From Paenibacillus sp. FSL K6-3182 (GTDB lineage Bacteria > Bacillota > Bacilli > Paenibacillales > Paenibacillaceae): a DNA stretch of 64,000 nt. Shown here piece by piece: positions 20,229-28,967 of this stretch (positions are counted from its first letter, which is position 1; each line of letters begins with the position of its first letter). The stretch covers positions 200,001 through 264,000 of the forward strand of contig NZ_CP150265.1 of assembly GCF_037976325.1 (NCBI RefSeq), in the 5' to 3' direction. The position numbers and the translations under genes were made by a program. Under the pieces are notes generated by a model. The model did no database searches. It was not told the origin of the DNA and saw nothing but the letters and a program-made list of their open reading frames with translations.

Positions 20229-21980
20229 GTGAAAGAAAAGAAACGAGTTGCCGTAGATCAACAGACGAAAGTCATACCGGTTCAATGGGACGCTACGTTT
20301 TTTTTCGAACGTGCGGTTCGATCGCTTGATCGGCTCCATTATGACAAGGCACTTAAATATTTTCGTCGCGCCGTCGAATACGAGCCGGAGAATCCGGTAA
20401 ACCATTGTAATATGGCCGGCATTCTTTCTGAAATGGGCAACTATGAGGAATCGAATAAAATCCTCGGTTGGATTGTAGATGAGCTTGATCCGACGATGAC
20501 GGAGTGCCATTTCTATATGGCGAACAATTTTGCTAATTTAGAACAATATGAAGCAGCCGAGGGCTCGCTTATTCGATATTTGGAAGAGGACTCCGAAGGA
20601 CAGTTTCTGGATGAAGCGGAAGATATGATGGATCTACTGCATTTTGAACTGGAGCGTCCTACTCGTCTAACCAACATTAAGTCTCGTGAAGGCATGGTCG
20701 AGCATGATTTGGCGCGCACGCTGCTGGAGGAAGGTAAATTCACTGAGGCTGTGCGCATTTTGGAGAAAATTATCGAAGGACAGCCAGATTTTTTAGCTGC
20801 TCGAAATAATTTGGCATTGGCCTACTACTATATGGGCATGTTCGATAAAGCGATGGATACGATCCATGAAGTGCTTGATCTTGAAGCGGGCAACCTGCAT
20901 GCGCTGTGCAACCTTGCTATTTTTTATCAGCACAAGAACGATGAAAAAAGCTTGAAGCCGCTTGTTGAGCTGCTTGCGAAGACGGTACCGTTCCATCAAG
21001 AGCATGTGTTTAAACTGGCAACAACAATGGGCATCTTAGGAGAGCATGGTGCTGCTTATAAGCATTTCACCAGACTTCTCAAAGACTCAGAGCTCACTCA
21101 GGATCCAAGCCTGTATCATTACGCGGCTGTTGCAGCTTGCAATATCGGACGTTTGCAGGAAGCAGAGCGCCTATGGAAGCAGACAATCAAGCTCGATCCA
21201 AAATCAAGCATTCCTCTTTATTATATGGAGCAGCTTGAGCTAGTACGAAGCGGGCAGCAGACGGCTGCCATCAGCTATCACTATCATTTGCCGTTCGAAG
21301 AGCAGTTTAAGCTATGGGAGAAATCCTCCGATGGCATTCCCGATCATCTGAAGCGTGATCCTTTAGTACGGTCGTCGTTCTTCTGGGCGCTGCGTCATGG
21401 TGATCAGGACACGAAGCTGCAGGTTATTCAGGCTCTAGGGATGATCGCCGACAGCGAAGTGAAGGATGTTCTTCAGACGTTTTTGCTCGAGAAGGAAGAG
21501 GATGATTATCTAAAACGGATTGCCATCTTTGTACTCCGGACAATGGGCGTACAAGAGCCTTTACATGTGGTGCTGGAAGGCAAAGAAACGGTCATTGAGC
21601 CGAACAGGGTCCCTTCAAGTCTGCCTGTATGGGAAGATAAATGGCAGGCTGTTGCAGATATCGCTCTTGATCGCATGAGCAAGCAGTATGATTTGGTTCA
21701 GCAGCATGATTTGATGACCTTATGGGTGGAATTTTTGACGCGAGTATATCCAGATGCTCCGAAGCTTACGAAGCCGGAGAGCTGGGCGGCCGCATTAGAA
21801 TATTTGACTGCAAAAATGCATCGTCGTGCTATCTCCTATCACGAAGTTTCCACCAGATACGGTACATCTATTGCGACAGTCAGCAAGAACGTCAAGATTA
21901 TTGATGAAGTTTGCGGCATCAAAGAAAAGATGAAGTCGATGAGTTCCGTCTTCTTTACGCAAGAATTACAGGACGAATAA
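20229..21980 (+). CDS. TPR/HEAT-repeat protein with C-terminal helix-turn-helix
   Basis: A 583-residue soluble protein. Residues from about 25 to 370 form tetratricopeptide-like pairs (ALKYFRRAVEYEPENPVNHC, ARNNLALAYYYMGMFDKAMD and others). About 390-490 looks like HEAT-type helices. The last ~60 residues hold a helix-turn-helix-like SYHEVSTRYGTSIATVSKNV. No catalytic motif is seen; a scaffold or regulator role is a guess. GTG 20229 or TTG 20223 are both possible starts after GGGAGG. It is followed 20 bases later by trxB. I do not recognise a named orthologue. Confidence 0.75.
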   Translation: MKEKKRVAVDQQTKVIPVQWDATFFFERAVRSLDRLHYDKALKYFRRAVEYEPENPVNHCNMAGILSEMGNYEESNKILGWIVDELDPTMTECHFYMANNFANLEQYEAAEGSLIRYLEEDSEGQFLDEAEDMMDLLHFELERPTRLTNIKSREGMVEHDLARTLLEEGKFTEAVRILEKIIEGQPDFLAARNNLALAYYYMGMFDKAMDTIHEVLDLEAGNLHALCNLAIFYQHKNDEKSLKPLVELLAKTVPFHQEHVFKLATTMGILGEHGAAYKHFTRLLKDSELTQDPSLYHYAAVAACNIGRLQEAERLWKQTIKLDPKSSIPLYYMEQLELVRSGQQTAAISYHYHLPFEEQFKLWEKSSDGIPDHLKRDPLVRSSFFWALRHGDQDTKLQVIQALGMIADSEVKDVLQTFLLEKEEDDYLKRIAIFVLRTMGVQEPLHVVLEGKETVIEPNRVPSSLPVWEDKWQAVADIALDRMSKQYDLVQQHDLMTLWVEFLTRVYPDAPKLTKPESWAAALEYLTAKMHRRAISYHEVSTRYGTSIATVSKNVKIIDEVCGIKEKMKSMSSVFFTQELQDE

Positions 21981-22000
21981 ACTTTTACGAGGTGAAGCTT

Positions 22001-22948
22001 ATGTACAAATCAATTATTATCGGTACTGGTCCTGCGGGGCTTACAGCAGCTATTTATTTGGCTCGCGCTAACATGAGCCCACTCATTATTGAAGGTCCAG
22101 AACCGGGCGGTCAATTGACGACAACAACAGAGGTTGAGAATTTCCCTGGTTTCCCGGAAGGGATTATGGGTCCTGAGCTGATGGAAAACATGCGTAAGCA
22201 AGCGGAGCGCTTTGGCGCCAAGTTTATTACGGGTTGGGTTAATAGCGTGGATATGTCAGAGCGTCCATTCAAGCTTCAAGTGGAGGGCCATGGCGAGCTT
22301 GTTGGGGAGAGCATCATTATTTCTACTGGTGCATCGGCTAGATACCTCGGCATTCCAGGCGAGAAAGAAAACGTTGGCCGTGGCGTAAGCACTTGCGCAA
22401 CTTGCGATGGCTTCTTCTTCCGCGGTAAAAAAATTATCGTAGTAGGCGGCGGCGACTCTGCGATGGAGGAAGCAAACTTCCTTACTCGTTTTGCTTCAAA
22501 TGTAGAGCTTGTTAACCGTCGTGATGAGCTTCGCGCATCAAAAATCATGCAGGATCGCGCTCGTGAGAACGAGAAAATCAGCTGGAGCTTAAACCGTACA
22601 CCGGTTGAGGTTGTAGCAACGGGCATGGGTGTTACTGGGCTTAAAGTTCGTGACAATGAGACAGGTGAAGAGGATGTTATCGATACAGACGGAATCTTTA
22701 TCGCTATCGGCCATACGCCAAACACGAAATTCCTAGCAGGCCAAATCGATACAGACGATCATGGTTACATTGTTGTGAAACCAGGTACATCTGAAACGAA
22801 CGTACCGGGCGTGTTCGCTTGTGGAGATGTTCAAGACAGCAAATATCGTCAAGCAATTACAGCAGCAGGCAGCGGTTGTATGGCTGCGCTGGATTGTGAA
22901 AGATATTTGGAGGGTGCAATTACGCACGACTGGAGCAAATCGCTTTAA
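22001..22948 (+). CDS. trxB: Thioredoxin reductase
   Basis: An FAD- and NADPH-dependent enzyme that reduces thioredoxin in the cytosol. The 315-aa protein has the N-terminal FAD loop GTGPAGLTAA, the redox-active CATC at about residues 132-135, the NADPH loop VVGGGDSAMEEA, and the FACGDVQD FAD motif near the end. GAGGTG lies before ATG 22001; a longer frame reaching into the TPR gene is discounted. Its own terminator follows. Confidence 0.97.
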   Translation: MYKSIIIGTGPAGLTAAIYLARANMSPLIIEGPEPGGQLTTTTEVENFPGFPEGIMGPELMENMRKQAERFGAKFITGWVNSVDMSERPFKLQVEGHGELVGESIIISTGASARYLGIPGEKENVGRGVSTCATCDGFFFRGKKIIVVGGGDSAMEEANFLTRFASNVELVNRRDELRASKIMQDRARENEKISWSLNRTPVEVVATGMGVTGLKVRDNETGEEDVIDTDGIFIAIGHTPNTKFLAGQIDTDDHGYIVVKPGTSETNVPGVFACGDVQDSKYRQAITAAGSGCMAALDCERYLEGAITHDWSKSL

Positions 22949-22982
22949 TACTTGACGAGTTGCAACATAAGATAAAGAAGGG

Positions 22983-23023
22983 GCTATACCAGCAGAGCGA
23001 CATGCTTGAAGGTATAGCTTTTT
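22983..23023 (+). terminator. Terminator of trxB
   Basis: GCTATACC and GGTATAGC form an 8-bp stem over a 20-base loop, then TTTTT. Confidence 0.7.
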
Positions 23024-23086
23024 CATTAAATGCTGAAGGCATTTTTTCCAAGCCCAGAATGGTTGATTTGCCAGTATTCCTCTATC

Positions 23087-23115
23087 TTGACCAGAGGATG
23101 AAGGTCGCTTATAGT
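23087..23115 (+). promoter_or_regulatory. Sigma-A promoter of glcK
   Basis: TTGACC and TATAGT are separated by exactly 17 bases, 41 bases before the start codon. Confidence 0.6.
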
Positions 23116-23156
23116 GTTACAAGAGAAGATTAACATATTGATGAGGTGGACTAGTG

Positions 23157-24107
23157 ATGTCTGAGAAGATTTACGTTGGAGTCGATGTCGGCGGAACTGC
23201 TATTAAAGTAGGTATTTGTAATTCGGATGGGCAATTGCTCCAGACGTACGAGGGGCCGACGGAGGCGAGTAAAGGAACGGACACTATCCTTCAAAATATT
23301 GCGAAATATGCACAACAAATCGTAGTGGAATCGGACTATGATTGGGAGCAAGTTGACGGGGTAGGCGTTGGTATTGCTGGTTTCTTAGATATTCCAAACG
23401 GAATTGTGAAATTTGCACCAAACTTAAAAATCGAGAACGTCAATCTTAAGGCTTATTTGGAGCAAGAGCTGAATAAGACAGTTAAAGTTAATAATGATGC
23501 GAATGTTGCTGCACTAGGCGAAGCTTGGGGCGGAGCGGGCAAAGGCATCGCGCACTGCGTATGCTACACACTCGGCACAGGCGTAGGCGGCGGCATAATT
23601 ATAGATGGTAAAATCGTTGAAGGTTCTATGGGTATGGCTGGCGAGCTTGGTCATATGGCTATCGTGCCTGATCTTGAAGCTATTGTATGCGGCTGCGGCA
23701 AAATTGGCTGCTTGGAAACGGTATCCTCTGCAACAGGTATTATCCGTATGGCAAAGGATGCGGTTGAACGCGGCGATCGTACATCGCTTTCACTTGTTGA
23801 GGATATTATGGCGAAGGATGTTCTTGATGCGGCTAAAGCAGGAGACGAAGTAGCAACTCGCATCGTAAACCGTGCTGCTTATTATTTGGGTAAATCAATG
23901 GCGATGATCGCTATTGTATTGAATCCGCAATATTTCATCATTGGCGGCGGCGTTTCGAAGGCTGGAGAATTTTTATTCGAGCAAATTCGTGAAGTATTCG
24001 ACAAGTATACACAGGATCAAGCGAAAGAAAATGTGCAAATCGTAGCGGCAACACTAGGCAACAACGCTGGCGTTGTAGGCGCAGCTGGCCTTATTCTAAG
24101 AGGTTAA
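23157..24107 (+). CDS. glcK: Glucokinase, ROK family
   Basis: Phosphorylates glucose with ATP in the cytosol. The 316-aa ROK protein has the phosphate loop GVDVGGTAIKVG, the catalytic NNDANVAALGE, LGTGVGGGII, and the zinc-binding CGCGKIGCLE that defines the family. ATG 23157 is at proper spacing from GAGGTGGA; GTG 23154 is too close. A three-unit hairpin repeat separates it from rapZ. Confidence 0.94.
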   Translation: MSEKIYVGVDVGGTAIKVGICNSDGQLLQTYEGPTEASKGTDTILQNIAKYAQQIVVESDYDWEQVDGVGVGIAGFLDIPNGIVKFAPNLKIENVNLKAYLEQELNKTVKVNNDANVAALGEAWGGAGKGIAHCVCYTLGTGVGGGIIIDGKIVEGSMGMAGELGHMAIVPDLEAIVCGCGKIGCLETVSSATGIIRMAKDAVERGDRTSLSLVEDIMAKDVLDAAKAGDEVATRIVNRAAYYLGKSMAMIAIVLNPQYFIIGGGVSKAGEFLFEQIREVFDKYTQDQAKENVQIVAATLGNNAGVVGAAGLILRG

Positions 24108-24126
24108 TTTCATAGTTGTAAATGAC

Positions 24127-24236
24127 GAAGAGACTTTGCATCTGCAAAGTCTTAGCTTATCCATAGGAAGTAGGTTTGCCTTAGCAAACCTTAAGCGTAT
24201 CCTTACGAAGTGACTTTGCATTCGCAAAGTCTTTAG
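24127..24236 (+). repeat. Three tandem 40-base hairpin repeats between glcK and rapZ
   Basis: Units begin with GAAG at 24127, 24167 and 24207, an exact 40-base period. Each holds an 8- or 7-bp stem with a 4-base loop: GACTTTGC/GCAAAGTC, GGTTTGC/GCAAACC, GACTTTGC/GCAAAGTC. The middle unit keeps pairing with different bases. The third unit runs straight into the AGGAGG ribosome site of rapZ. Confidence 0.85.
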
Positions 24237-24247
24237 GAGGTTTATTC

Positions 24248-25135
24248 ATGGAAACGACAGCAGCAGTAGCAAAGCTTGTCATTATAACCGGGATGTCTGG
24301 CGCGGGCAAGACCATTGCTGTCCAAAGCCTGGAGGATCTCGGTTTCTTCTGCGTAGATAATCTGCCGCCCGTTCTTATTCCTAAATTTGCAGAGTTGATC
24401 GATCAGTCGAACGGTAAAATCGGCAACGTTGCGCTTGTTATCGATTTGCGCGGGCGTGAATTTTTCACGGCGCTTTCGGAGTCGTTGGCCTATATCAAGG
24501 AGCATTATACGATTAGCTGTGAAATCTTATTTTTGGATGCAACTGATTCTGTCTTGGTTCAGCGCTATAAGGAAAGCCGACGTCGTCATCCGCTGGCGCC
24601 TGAGGGCATGCCGCTTGAGGGCATTCGCAACGAACGTCGCCTGCTTGAGGATTTAAAGGGCTGGGCATCACAGGTTATTGATACGAGTATTTTGAAACCA
24701 GCACAATTGAAGGGACGTATTATTTCTCATTTTACACACCTAGAGCAAAACAGCTTGTCGATAAATGTAACTTCCTTTGGCTTTAAATATGGCATTCCTA
24801 TCGATGCGGATTTGATCTATGATGTTCGTTTCTTGCCTAATCCGCATTATGTCGAGCATCTACGCCCAAATACCGGTCAAAATCCCGATGTATATGAATA
24901 CGTTATGAAATGGCCTGAAACTCAGCAATTTCTAACGAAGCTGCTGGATATGTTGCAATTCCTTATTCCGCTTTATCGTAAGGAAGGGAAAAGTCAGGTT
25001 GTTATCGGTATTGGCTGTACTGGCGGTAAGCATCGTTCCGTTGCTATAGCAGAATATTTGGGACGCATGCTCGGCAGCAGTGATACGGAACGTGTGCGTG
25101 TCAGCCATCGCGATGCCGAACGTGACAAGCATTGA
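24248..25135 (+). CDS. rapZ: RNase adapter / nucleotide-binding protein RapZ (YvcJ)
   Basis: A P-loop protein of 295 aa with Walker A ITGMSGAGKT at residues 13-22 and the family's DNLPP, LDATDSVLVQRYKESRRRHP and C-terminal IGIGCTGGKHRSV motifs. In E. coli it guides decay of the GlmZ RNA; in bacilli (YvcJ) it hydrolyses GTP/ATP and its precise role is less clear. It heads the conserved rapZ-yvcK-whiA-crh cluster. AGGAGG lies 7 bases before the start. Confidence 0.95.
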   Translation: METTAAVAKLVIITGMSGAGKTIAVQSLEDLGFFCVDNLPPVLIPKFAELIDQSNGKIGNVALVIDLRGREFFTALSESLAYIKEHYTISCEILFLDATDSVLVQRYKESRRRHPLAPEGMPLEGIRNERRLLEDLKGWASQVIDTSILKPAQLKGRIISHFTHLEQNSLSINVTSFGFKYGIPIDADLIYDVRFLPNPHYVEHLRPNTGQNPDVYEYVMKWPETQQFLTKLLDMLQFLIPLYRKEGKSQVVIGIGCTGGKHRSVAIAEYLGRMLGSSDTERVRVSHRDAERDKH

Positions 25136-25147
25136 CGAGGTGAGAGA

Positions 25148-26134
25148 ATGCAAAGTAGACACAAGATAATGAGACGGCCTAAAATCGTCGTAATTGGCGG
25201 CGGTACAGGTCTCTCTGTTATGCTGCGAGGTCTTAAGGAGAAACCGCTCGATATTACCGCGATCGTTACGGTTGCCGATGATGGCGGGAGCTCAGGCATT
25301 TTACGCAATGAGCTGCAAATTCCGCCTCCGGGTGACATTCGGAACGTACTTATGGCATTAGCGGATGCTGAGCCGCTGCTGACTGAGGTTCTTCAGTATC
25401 GTTTCAAAACGGTACCGGGACTTGCAGGCCACAGCCTTGGTAATCTTATGCTGGCAGCAATGACCGATATATCCGGCGACTTTGTAACGGGGATTCGTGA
25501 GCTGAGCCGTGTGTTAGCGGTTCGAGGACGGGTTCTGCCCGCAGCGAATCAGGCTATCGTACTTAAAGCGGAAATGGCTGATGGCAGCATTGTCACAGGG
25601 GAATCCATGATTCCGAAAGCTGGCAAGGTCATTAAACGAGTATTTTTGGAACCAGCCGATGTCGAACCGCTGCGAGAGGCGGTCGAGGCCATCGAACAGG
25701 CCGATGCTATTTTGATTGGACCGGGCAGCTTATATACAAGTATTATTCCAAACTTGCTAGTTCCTAAACTGGCAACTGCGATCGTGGAATCAGAAGCCGT
25801 AAAATTATTTGTATGTAATGTTATGACCCAGCCTGGGGAAACTGATAACTATTCGGTAGGCGATCACCTTGATGCCATTCATGCTCATATCGGTCAACAT
25901 CTATTCGATTATGTCATTGTAAATGACGGCGAAATTCCGCCGCAAATCGAAAGCAGATATGCTGAGCTTGGCGCAAAGGCCGTCCATTTGGATTTAGATG
26001 CAGTTACGCAAAAGGGTTATGAAGTCATTGCGGATCGGCTAGTATTGTTTCGCACTTTTCTGCGGCATGATGCTGAACGCTTAAGCCATCATATTTATAA
26101 GTTGGTAGAGAACTGGATGTTACGAAAGAGGTGA
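25148..26134 (+). CDS. yvcK: Gluconeogenesis factor YvcK
   Basis: A CofD-like Rossmann protein of 328 aa, seen from KIVVIGGGTGLSVMLRGLKE and VADDGGSSGILRNEL near the N-terminus and DAILIGPGSLYTSIIPNLLV in the middle. YvcK binds UDP-sugars, is needed for growth on gluconeogenic carbon sources and affects cell shape and wall synthesis in B. subtilis. It starts 12 bases after rapZ and is followed 6 bases later by whiA. Confidence 0.95.
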   Translation: MQSRHKIMRRPKIVVIGGGTGLSVMLRGLKEKPLDITAIVTVADDGGSSGILRNELQIPPPGDIRNVLMALADAEPLLTEVLQYRFKTVPGLAGHSLGNLMLAAMTDISGDFVTGIRELSRVLAVRGRVLPAANQAIVLKAEMADGSIVTGESMIPKAGKVIKRVFLEPADVEPLREAVEAIEQADAILIGPGSLYTSIIPNLLVPKLATAIVESEAVKLFVCNVMTQPGETDNYSVGDHLDAIHAHIGQHLFDYVIVNDGEIPPQIESRYAELGAKAVHLDLDAVTQKGYEVIADRLVLFRTFLRHDAERLSHHIYKLVENWMLRKR

Positions 26135-26140
26135 TACACA

Positions 26141-27070
26141 ATGTCATTTGCGGCCCAAACAAAGAAAGAGCTGACATTAATTGAAGCGGACAGCTGCTGT
26201 GAGATAGCGGAGCTATCTGCACTCATACGGATGAATGGTTCGGTTAGCGTATCTAGCCGCAAAGTCGTTTTGGACATCTCAACGGAAAATGCCGCGATTG
26301 CCAGAAGGATTTATTCCCTGCTCAAAAAACATTATGATGTGCATGTAGAACTGCTTGTCCGTAAAAAGATGAGATTGAAAAAAAACAACGTGTATATTGT
26401 CCGTATACCGGCTAGAGTTCAGGAAATATTAAGCGAGCTCAAAATTGTATCGGAAGGCTTTATGTTCAATTTAGGCATCGATAAGGAAATCATTCGCAAG
26501 CCTTGCTGCAAACGCTCCTATCTACGGGGTGCGTTTCTTGCTGGCGGATCGGTTAACAATCCAGAAGGTTCATCTTATCATTTGGAAATCTCTTCGATGT
26601 ACCAAGAGCATTGTGAGTCTTTAGTTGACCTTGCGAACAAATTTGATCTTAACGCGAGATGCATTGAACGAAAAAAGGGATTTATCTTCTACATCAAAGA
26701 GGGCGAGAAAATAATCGAGCTCCTCAATATTGTTGGTGCGCACCAAGCTCTGTTCAAGTTTGAAGATGTTCGAATCATGCGCGACATGCGCAATTCAGTA
26801 AACCGGATCGTAAACTGCGAAACGGCCAATCTAAATAAAACGATCGGTGCAGCTGTTCGTCAGATCGAGAACATTAAGCTGCTTCAACGTGAAGTAGGAC
26901 TGGATAGCTTGCCTGATAAGCTGAAGGAAGTAGCTGAGATAAGGCTTCAGCATCCGGATATGAATTTGACAGAGGTCGGCGAAATGCTCGGAGGAAAGGT
27001 CAGTAAGTCAGGCGTAAACCATCGTTTGCGCAAAATCGACGCACTTGCGGAAAAAATCCGTGGTGTCTGA
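26141..27070 (+). CDS. whiA: DNA-binding protein WhiA
   Basis: A 309-aa protein with an N-terminal LAGLIDADG-homing-endonuclease-like fold ([21 protein letters not shown] at about 127) and a C-terminal helix-turn-helix ([20 protein letters not shown]). It binds the nucleoid and influences division and chromosome segregation in bacilli, and is a sporulation activator in Streptomyces. Its position between yvcK and crh is the conserved one. Confidence 0.96.
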   Translation: MSFAAQTKKELTLIEADSCCEIAELSALIRMNGSVSVSSRKVVLDISTENAAIARRIYSLLKKHYDVHVELLVRKKMRLKKNNVYIVRIPARVQEILSELKIVSEGFMFNLGIDKEIIRKPCCKRSYLRGAFLAGGSVNNPEGSSYHLEISSMYQEHCESLVDLANKFDLNARCIERKKGFIFYIKEGEKIIELLNIVGAHQALFKFEDVRIMRDMRNSVNRIVNCETANLNKTIGAAVRQIENIKLLQREVGLDSLPDKLKEVAEIRLQHPDMNLTEVGEMLGGKVSKSGVNHRLRKIDALAEKIRGV

Positions 27071-27092
27071 ACTTTTATCCTAGTGCATCAGC

Positions 27093-27175
27093 TGGTATAA
27101 TGATATAATAATTTAAAATGACGCAATTTTTAAAGATAAGAATAAGCAGCATTGATACTTACACATCTTATCTTT
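27093..27175 (+). promoter_or_regulatory. Extended -10 promoter and leader hairpin before crh
   Basis: TGGTATAAT at 27093-27101 is an extended -10. Downstream, AAAGATAAGA (27132-27141) pairs perfectly with TCTTATCTTT (27166-27175) over a 24-base loop, in a leader of roughly 170 bases before the crh start. A regulatory role of this leader is possible but unproven. Confidence 0.4.
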
Positions 27176-27275
27176 GTCCGGAAACGAGCTTTTGCAGCCA
27201 GAAGACGGCAAACAGAGCCGTATAAGCTTTTGCCGCATGCTAATGATTGAGAAAAATATAGGGGGTATGGTTTCC

Positions 27276-27545
27276 ATGACAAGGCTTCCGGTTGTTGTTC
27301 GTCTTAAGACTGGACTACATGCAAGACCAGCAGCATTATTCGTACAAGAAGCGAACAAATTTTCCTCCGAAGTATTTGTAGAGAAAGACGACAAAAAAGT
27401 AAATGCTAAATCCATAATGGGTATTATGAGTTTGGCTATCAGTTCTGGCACTGAAGTATCCATTAGTGCCGAGGGTTCGGACGCAGAACAGGCTGTAAAC
27501 GCTTTAGTCGCTTTGGTAAGCAAAGAAGAGCTGGAGAACCAATAA
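27276..27545 (+). CDS. crh: HPr-family protein in the crh position, with His15 and Ser46
   Basis: An 89-residue HPr fold. Gene order and sequence (VRLKTGL, ARPAALFVQEAN, VNAKSIMGIMSL) mark it as the Crh orthologue, a catabolite-control partner of CcpA phosphorylated at Ser46 by HprK. B. subtilis Crh has Gln at position 15 and cannot join PTS phosphotransfer; here the residue is His15, followed by ARP as in HPr. The protein could therefore serve as HPr, Crh or both. The start is ATG 27276, 10 bases after GGGGG; ATG 27267 is too close to it. Confidence 0.85.
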   Translation: MTRLPVVVRLKTGLHARPAALFVQEANKFSSEVFVEKDDKKVNAKSIMGIMSLAISSGTEVSISAEGSDAEQAVNALVALVSKEELENQ

Positions 27546-27578
27546 TGAAGAAGGAGAGAAGTCACGCAGGTTCATTAT

Positions 27579-27604
27579 GAGCTTGCGGCGGCAGCTCTTT
27601 TTTT
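27579..27604 (+). terminator. Terminator of the rapZ-crh operon
   Basis: GAGCT/AGCTC stem with GC-rich loop, then seven Ts. Confidence 0.7.
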
Positions 27605-27643
27605 ATATGGAATGTACAATAATCTTACGAATGTGTTTGCAAT

Positions 27644-27685
27644 AAAAAAGAGCAGGCTCGGATGAATCCGAACTTGCTCTTTTTT
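27644..27685. terminator. Bidirectional terminator between crh and clpP
   Basis: AAAAAAGAGCA, an inner stem CGGAT/ATCCG, then TGCTCTTTTTT. It can end the minus-strand clpP transcript. Confidence 0.85.
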
Positions 27686-27715
27686 GCGTTCAAACCTATT
27701 ACCTAGCGGAATGAA

Positions 27716-28300
27716 TTATGCGAGTTTCTCAATTACTTTATCAACCAAGCCATATTCTTTAGCTTCTGCTGCACTCATGAAGTAATCGCGGTCTGTATCT
27801 TTCTCGATACGTTCAAGCGATTGTCCACTGCGCTCTGCCAAAATACCGTTCAGCTTGTCGCGCATGCCGATAATGCGTTTCGCACGAATGGCGATATCGC
27901 TTGCTTGACCTTCTGCACCGCCAAGTGGCTGATGGATCATGACTTCGCTGTTCGGAAGCGCATAACGTTTGCCAATTGCACCTGCAGTAAGCAAGAAAGC
28001 ACCCATAGAAGCAGCCATACCTACACAAATCGTAGATACATCAGGTTTAATATATTGCATCGTATCGTAAATAGCCATGCCTGCCGTAATTGAGCCGCCC
28101 GGGCTGTTAATATAAAGAGAAATGTCCTTCTCAGGGTCGTCTGCCGCCAGGAATAACAATTGAGCGATGATGGAGTTTGCCACCACGTCATTTACACCTG
28201 ATCCTAGAAAAATAATGCGATCTTTCAGTAGGCGAGAGTAAATGTCATACGCACGCTCACCCCGATTGTTTTGCTCAATAACCATAGGAACGAAATTCAT
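27716..28300 (-). CDS. clpP: ATP-dependent Clp protease proteolytic subunit
   Basis: A self-compartmentalised serine protease that works with Clp ATPases in protein quality control, including removal of tmRNA-tagged proteins. Counting from [10 protein letters not shown], the catalytic triad falls at Ser98 (MAASMG), His123 (MIHQP) and Asp172 (TDRD), exactly the B. subtilis numbering. The 194-aa length is normal. AGGAGGGGG is better spaced for a TTG at 28306, so a two-residue longer start is possible. Regulation by CtsR is indicated by the operator upstream. Confidence 0.96.
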   Translation of the reverse strand: MNFVPMVIEQNNRGERAYDIYSRLLKDRIIFLGSGVNDVVANSIIAQLLFLAADDPEKDISLYINSPGGSITAGMAIYDTMQYIKPDVSTICVGMAASMGAFLLTAGAIGKRYALPNSEVMIHQPLGGAEGQASDIAIRAKRIIGMRDKLNGILAERSGQSLERIEKDTDRDYFMSAAEAKEYGLVDKVIEKLA

Positions 28301-28352
28301 ATCCAACGTAAGCCCCCTCCTAAAAAACAATGAATGGTTAAATCGTATTCTC

Positions 28353-28392
28353 ATAATAACGGATGAAAAGTCAAAAGTCAAAGATAGTCAAA
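28353..28392 (-). promoter_or_regulatory. clpP promoter with CtsR operator
   Basis: On the plus strand, AGTCAAA-GAT-AGTCAAA (28376-28392) is the CtsR heptad pair with 3-base spacing, and a third AGTCAAA lies at 28369-28375. Read on the minus strand, TTGACT (28381-28376) is a -35 and TATTAT (28358-28353) a -10, 17 bases apart. CtsR binding would cover the -35. The start codon is about 50 bases further. Confidence 0.8.
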
Positions 28393-28540
28393 CAGGTCTG
28401 CAATTCCCTTGCTGCGTATACGAAAAAAATGGGTTTGAAGTGGATTGGATGAAATAAACAAGCGCAATTTGGAGTGTTTTCCATGAGGCATAGGTTGGAT
28501 GTTATAGCGGGAGATTAATTACTTGGCCGTTGCTTAAAAT

Positions 28541-28568
28541 AAAAAAAACGTTCCAGCGTATAGGAACG
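28541..28568 (-). terminator. Terminator of tRNA-Arg
   Basis: On the minus strand CGTTCC pairs with GGAACG over an 8-base loop, then eight Ts, about 50 bases after the tRNA. Confidence 0.75.
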
Positions 28569-28616
28569 GTTCGTGTGTATCAATATAGAGTTTGAACTTG
28601 CGATAATAAAAAGTAA

Positions 28617-28691
28617 TGGCGCGCCCGCAAGGAATCGAACCTAGATCTCAGCCTTCGGAGGGCTGCGTCATATCCATTGGACCACGGGCGC
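28617..28691 (-). tRNA. tRNA-Arg (CCG)
   Basis: A 75-nt cloverleaf with acceptor GCGCCCG/CGGGCGC, anticodon loop CTCCGAA, discriminator G and encoded CCA. Confidence 0.95.
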
Positions 28692-28813
28692 ATAAGGAAA
28701 AGCTGCTGTTGCTGCTATCTGCTTTTGTAAGAAAATAGTCGCAAAAATGATTATATGATATTAAAGATTTTAAAGCAAGCGATGTTCAAAAATTAAATTT
28801 GTTAAAAATGCGT

Positions 28814-28853
28814 CGGAAACCGTTTCCAATTGATAATCGGCTATTGCTACAAT
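28814..28853 (+). promoter_or_regulatory. Candidate cggR promoter with a cre-like site
   Basis: CGGAAACCGTTTCCA (28814-28828) matches the catabolite-responsive element core in all but the first two outer positions and overlaps a weak -35 (TTCCAA, 28824-28829); TACAAT at 28848-28853 is 18 bases on. CcpA control of the glycolytic operon would follow, but the site is unverified. Confidence 0.4.
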
Positions 28854-28877
28854 CGGTTATTTCCGATAAACTAAAGG

Positions 28878-28913
28878 TGGGACTTGAAATGATACCGCGG
28901 GACATATTGAGTC
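28878..28913 (+). promoter_or_regulatory. CggR operator
   Basis: TGGGAC-N6-TGAT-N4-CGGGAC-N6-AGTC reproduces the B. subtilis CggR operator layout CGGGAC-N6-TGTC-N4-CGGGAC-N6-TGTC with exact spacing. It lies just downstream of the candidate promoter, where CggR acts as a block to transcription relieved by fructose-1,6-bisphosphate. Confidence 0.82.
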
Positions 28914-28967
28914 CAACGTATTTGAAGAAGCGAATACGCTATAGGCCGATGGAGTGAAGGATGAGAA

